This document shows positions 59,401-64,000 of a stretch of 64,000 nt of DNA, one piece after another. The notes beneath the pieces were generated by a model. The model worked only from the letters and a program-made list of their open reading frames with translations, made no database searches and had not been told where the DNA came from. The number at the start of each line of letters is the position of its first letter. Within the stretch, counting starts at the first letter, position 1. The stretch lies in NCBI RefSeq assembly GCF_027744825.2, contig NC_071349.1, forward strand, positions 992,001 through 1,056,000, read 5' to 3'. Both the position numbers and the translations under genes were made by a program. Origin of the DNA: Synchiropus splendidus (Eukaryota > Chordata > Actinopteri > Syngnathiformes > Callionymidae).

Positions 59401-61716
59401 TTTTTCCAAAGTTATCAACATTTTTTTGTTTGGCGTTCCGGAATCGACCTTATCTCAGGCTGAAAACGCGTTTTACGCATTGTGCCATAACTTTGCAGGG
59501 AAGCTTCAGAACACGAAATTTTCACCTCCCACAATAGCCGAAAGGGTCTTTCTAGTAGTTGCACATCATATCTAAGCTGTCTGAAGTGTTTTTCCAAAGT
59601 TATCAACATTTTTATGTTTGGCGTTCCAGAATTGACCTTATCTCAGGCTGAAAACGCGTTGTCTGCATTGTGCCATAACTTTGCATGGAAGCTTCCGAAC
59701 ATGAAATTTTAACCTCCCACTATTGCAGAAAGGGTCTTTCTAGTATTTGCACAACAAATCTATGCTGTCTGTTGTGTTTTTCAAAAGTTATCAACATTTT
59801 TATGTTTGGCGTTCCGGAATCGACCGTATCTTAGGCTGAAAACGCGTTTTACGCATTGTGCAATAACTTTGCAGGGAAGCTTCAGAACATGAAATTTTGA
59901 CCTCCCACTATAGCAGAATGGGTCTTTCTAGTAGTTGCACATCAAATCTAAGCTGTCTGAAAAGTTTTTCAAAAGTTATCAACATTTTTATGTTTGGCGT
60001 TCCGGAATCGACCGTATCTTAGGCTGAAAACGCGTTTTACGCATTGTGCAATAACTTTGCAGGGAAGCTTCAGAACATGAAATTTTCACGTCCCACTATA
60101 GCAGAATGGGTCTTTCTAGTAGTTTCACGTCAAATCAAAGCTGTCTGAAGTGTTTTTCCAAAGTTATCAACAGTTTTATGGTTGGCGTTCCGGAACCCAC
60201 CTTATCTCAGGCTGAAAACTGGTTTTCTATATTGTGCCATAACTTTGCAGGGAAGCTTCAGAACATGAAATTTTCACGTCCCACTATAGCAGAAAGGCTC
60301 TTTCTCGTAGTTGCACATCAAATCTAAGCTGTCTGAAGTGTTTTTCGAAATTTATCAACATTTTTATGTTTGGCGTTCCGGAATCGACCTTATCTCAGGC
60401 TGAAAACGTGTTTTACGCATTGTGCCATAACTTTGCTGGGAAGCTTCAGAACATGAAATTTTCACCTCCCACAATAGCCGAAAGGGTCTTTCTAGTAGTT
60501 GCACATTATATCTAAGCGGTCTGAAGTGTTTTTCCAAAGTTATCAACATTTTTATGTTTGGCGTTCCGGAATCGACCTTATCTTAGGCTGAAAACGCGTT
60601 TTACACATTGTGCAATAACTCTGCAGGGAAGCTTCAGAACATGAAATGTTCACATCCCACTATAGCAGAAAGGGTCTTTCTAGTAGTTGCAGATCAAATC
60701 TAAGCTGTCTGAAGTGTTTTTCCAAAGTTATCAACATTTTTATGTTTGGCGTTCTGGAACCCACCTTATCTCAGGCTGAAAACGCGTTGTCTGCATTGTG
60801 CCATAACTTTGCATGGAAGCTTCCGAACATGAAATTTTAACGTCCCACTATAGCAGAAAGGGTCTTTCTAGTAGTTGCACAACAAATCTAAGCTGTCTGA
60901 TGTGTTTTTCAAAAGTTATCAACATTTTTATGTTTGGCGTTCCGGAATCGACCTTATCTCAGGCAGAAAACGTGTTTTACGCATTGTGCCATAACTTTGC
61001 AGGGAAGCTTCAGAACACGAAATTTTCACCTCCCACAATAGCCGAAAGGGTCTTTCTAGTAGTTGCACATTATATCTAAGCGGTCTAAGTGTTTTTCCAA
61101 AGTTATCAACATTTTTATGTTTGGCGTTCCAGAATCGACCTTATCTCAGGCTGAAAACGCGTTTTTTGCATTGTGCCATAACTTTGCAGGGAAGCTTCAG
61201 AACATGAAATTTTCACCTCCCACTATAGCAGAAAAGGTCTTTCTGGTAGTTGCACATCAAATCTAAGCTGTCTGAAGTGTTTTTCCAAAGTTATCATCAT
61301 TTTTATGCTTGGCGTTCTGGAACCCACCTTATCTCAGGCTGAAAACGCGTTTTCTGGATTGTGCCATAACTTTGCAGGAAAGCTTGAGAACATGAAATTT
61401 TCAACTCCCACTATAGCAGAAAGGGTCTTTCTAATAGTTGCACATCAAATCTAAGCTGTCTGAAGTGTTTTTCCAAAGTTATCAACATTTTTATGTTTGG
61501 CGTTTCGGAATCGACCTTATCCCCGGCTGAAAACACGATTTTCGCATTCTGCCATAACTTTGCAGGGAAGCTTCAGAACATGAAATTTTAACCTCCCACT
61601 ATAGCAGAAAGGGTCTTTCTAGTAGTTGCACATCAAATCTAAGCTGTCTGAAGTGCTTTTCCAAAGTTATCAACATTTTTATGTTTGGCGTTCTGGAACC
61701 CACCTTATCTCAGGCT

Positions 61717-62879
61717 GAAAACGCGTTTTCTGCATTGTGCCATAACTTTGCAGGGAGACTTCAGAACATGAAATTTTCTCCTCCCACTAAAGCAGAAAGG
61801 GTATTTCTAGTACTTGCACATCAAATCTAAGCTGTCTGAAGTGCTTTTCCAAAGTTATCAACATTCTTATGTTTGGCGTTCCGGAACCCACCTTATCTCA
61901 GCCTGAAAACGCGTTTTACATATTTTGCCATAACTTTGCATGGAAGCTTCAGAACATGAAATTTTAACATCCCACTATAGCAGAAAGGGTATTTCTAGTA
62001 GTTGCACATCAAATCTAAGCTGTCTGAAGTGTTTTTCCAAAGTTATCAACATTCTTATTTTTGGCGTTCCGGAATCAACTTTATCTCAGGCTGAACACGC
62101 GTTTTACGCATTGTGCCATAACTTTGCAGGAAAGCTTCAGAACATGATATTTTCACTTCCCACTATAGCAGAAAGGGTCTTTCTCGTAGTTGCACATCAA
62201 ATCTAAGCTGTCTGATGTGTTTTTCGAAAGTTTTCAACATTTTTATGTTTGATGTTCCCGAATCGACCTTATCTCAGGCCGAAAACGCGTTTTCTGCATT
62301 GTGCCATAACTTTGCAGGGAGACTTCAGAACATGAAATTTTCTCCTCCCACTAAAGCAGAAAGGGTATTTCTAGTACTTGCACATCAAATCTAAGCTGTC
62401 TGAAGTGCTTTTCCAAAGTTATCAACATTCTTATGTTTGGCGTTCCGGAACCCACCTTATCTCAGCCTGAAAACGCGTTTTACATATTTTGCCATAACTT
62501 TGCATGGAAGCTTCAGAACATGAAATTTTAACATCCCACTATAGCAGAAAGGGTATTTCTAGTAGTTGCACATCAAATCTAAGCTGTCTGAAGTGTTTTT
62601 CCAAAGTTATCAACATTCTTATTTTTGGCGTTCCGGAATCAACTTTATCTCAGGCTGAACACGCGTTTTACGCATTGTGCCATAACTTTGCAGGAAAGCT
62701 TCAGAACATGATATTTTCACTTCCCACTATAGCAGAAAGGGTCTTTCTCGTAGTTGCACATCAAATCTAAGCTGTCTGATGTGTTTTTCGAAAGTTTTCA
62801 ACATTTTTATGTTTGATGTTCCCGAATCGACCTTATCTCAGGCCGAAAACGCGTTTTCTGCATTGTGCCATAACTTTGC
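61717..62879. repeat. 564-bp trimeric higher-order unit, two near-identical copies
   Basis: Three consecutive monomers with private variants (GGGAGACTTCAG, CTAAAGCAGAAAGGGTATTT, TACATATTTTGCC, GAATCAACTTT) recur exactly 564 bases later, 61717-62315 against 62281-62879. A weaker 564-bp correspondence exists between 58672-59045 and 59236-59609. Confidence 0.88.
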
Positions 62880-64000
62880 AGGGAAGCTTCAGAACATGAA
62901 ATTTTCAACTCCCACTATAGCAGAAAGGGTCTTTCTAGGAGTTGCACATCAAATCTAAGCTGTCTGATATGTTTTTCCAAAGTTATCAACATTTTTATAT
63001 TTGGCGTTCCGGAACTCACCTTATCTCACGCATAAAACGCGTTTTCTGCATTGTGTCATAGCTTTGCAGGGAAGCTTTAGAACATGAAATTTTCACCTCC
63101 CACTATAGCAGAAAGGGTCTTTCTAGTAGTTGCACATCAAATCTAAGCTGTCTGAAATGTTTTTCCAAAGTTATCTACTTTTTTATGTTTGGCGTTCTTT
63201 AACCCACCTTATCTCAGGCTGAAAACGCGTTTTACGCATTGTGCCATAACTTTGGAGGGAAGCTTCAGAACATCGAATTTTCACCACCCCATATATCAGA
63301 AAGGGTCTTTCTAGAAGTTGCACATCAAATCTAAGCAGTCTGAAGTGTTTTTCCAAAGTTATCAACATTTTTATGTTTGGCGTACCGGAATCAACCTTAT
63401 CTCAGGCTGAAAACGCGTTTTCTGCATTGTGCCATAACTTTGCAGGGAAGCTTCAGAACATGAAATTTTAAACTTGCGCTATAGTAGAAAAGGACTTTCT
63501 AGTAGTTGTACATCAAATCTAAGCTGTCTGAAGTGTTTTTCCAAATTTATCCACATTTTAATGTTTGGCGTTCCGGAATCGACCTTATCTCAGGCTGAAA
63601 ACGCGTTTTACGCATTCTGCCATAACTTTGCATAAAGCTTCAGAACATTAAATTTTCATATCCCACTATAGCAGAAAGGGTCTTTCCAGTAGTTGCAGAT
63701 CATATCTAAGCTGTCTGAAATGTTTTTCCAAAGTTATAAACATTTTTATGTTTGGCGTTCTGGAACCCACCTTATCTCAGTCTGAAAATGTGTTTTCTGC
63801 ATTGTGCCGTAACTTTGCAGGGAAGCTTCAGAACATGAAAATTTCACCTCCCGCTATAGTAGAAAGGGTCTTTCTAGTAGTTGCACATCGAATCTAAGCT
63901 CTCTTAAGTGTCTTTTCGAAGTTATCAACACTTTTATGTTTGGCGTTCCAGAATCGACCTTATCTCAGCTTGAAAACGCGTTTTACGCATGGTGCCATAA

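Larger units (their letters stand above)
56425..64000. repeat. 188-bp satellite array, right part (~40 copies, runs off the window)
   Basis: Same monomer as 29067-31073, resuming at the point of provirus insertion. The period is 188 (GCGTT at 58493 and 58681). All short ORFs on either strand here (repeated 61-73 or 80-93 residues) are artefacts of the monomer, which is 2 modulo 3 long. Confidence 0.97.

Noticed and set aside
57168..63368. Recurrent 61-73-codon minus-strand ORFs (MLITLEKHFRQLRFDVQLLE type) and plus-strand 64-93-codon ORFs
   Set aside because: They are translations of the 188-bp satellite monomer and recur with its period.
56425..64000. CENP-B box in the 188-bp satellite
   Set aside because: No string fitting the core TTCG....A..CGGG pattern was noticed in the monomers read by eye; the search was not exhaustive.

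Overview
The window looks like satellite-rich, probably pericentromeric or subtelomeric DNA of a ray-finned fish. This is inferred from two LINEs of the CR1/L2/Rex1 group, a DIRS-type retroelement remnant and an ancient complex endogenous retrovirus (ERV), all embedded in long tandem arrays. I recognise no ordinary single-copy host gene and no tRNA, rRNA or CRISPR. The species cannot be told from the sequence alone.

Layout: (1) 1-204, the end of an LTR of the same family as the big ERV. (2) 205-3433, degenerate unique or repeat-derived DNA, with a ~200 bp tandem repeat (905-1365), an unrecognised 162-codon ORF (1369-1857) and a DIRS-like RT/RNase H remnant (about 2030-2645). (3) 3434-29066, about 25.6 kb of a 41-bp satellite (roughly 600 monomers) with nested 12-bp expansions, large internal duplications and one inverted monomer. 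All the short ORFs here are by-products of the repeat. (4) 29067-31073 and 56425-64000, a different satellite with a 188-bp monomer, locally organised as 564-bp trimers. (5) 31074-56424, one provirus on the minus strand inserted into the 188-bp satellite, flanked by a 5-bp target duplication (GCGTT).

The provirus reads right to left: 5' LTR (55188-56424), tRNA-Lys3-type primer binding site, very long gag (54737 to 47340, with an internal tandem duplication), protease in the -1 frame, RT, RNase H, integrase (to 44319), accessory gene A (44224-42786), very long env (42786-34945), accessory region B (34188-32451), polypurine tract, 3' LTR (31074-32355). Two LINEs landed in it later: a 5'-near-complete but internally deleted copy inside the gag duplication (48842-51515), and one with an intact EN-RT ORF inside env (38021-41473). 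Without the LINEs and the gag duplication the provirus is about 18 kb, large for a retrovirus. It is decayed: several in-frame stops and frameshifts lie in gag, pol, env and the accessory region, although the integrase ORF is open with a DD35E spacing.

The most interesting observation is the N-terminal ~150 residues of Gag. They read like a macro (ADP-ribose-binding) domain, followed further on by a composite PTAPPAY late-domain motif. A retrovirus with a Gag-linked macro domain, no visible zinc knuckle, a long Env with two polybasic sites, and accessory genes on both sides of env is a combination I do not recognise as described. The second point is the 41-bp satellite: each typical monomer carries a perfect CArG-box match, a GC-box core and an E-box/XRE-like core, so the array is in effect hundreds of clustered transcription-factor-like sites.
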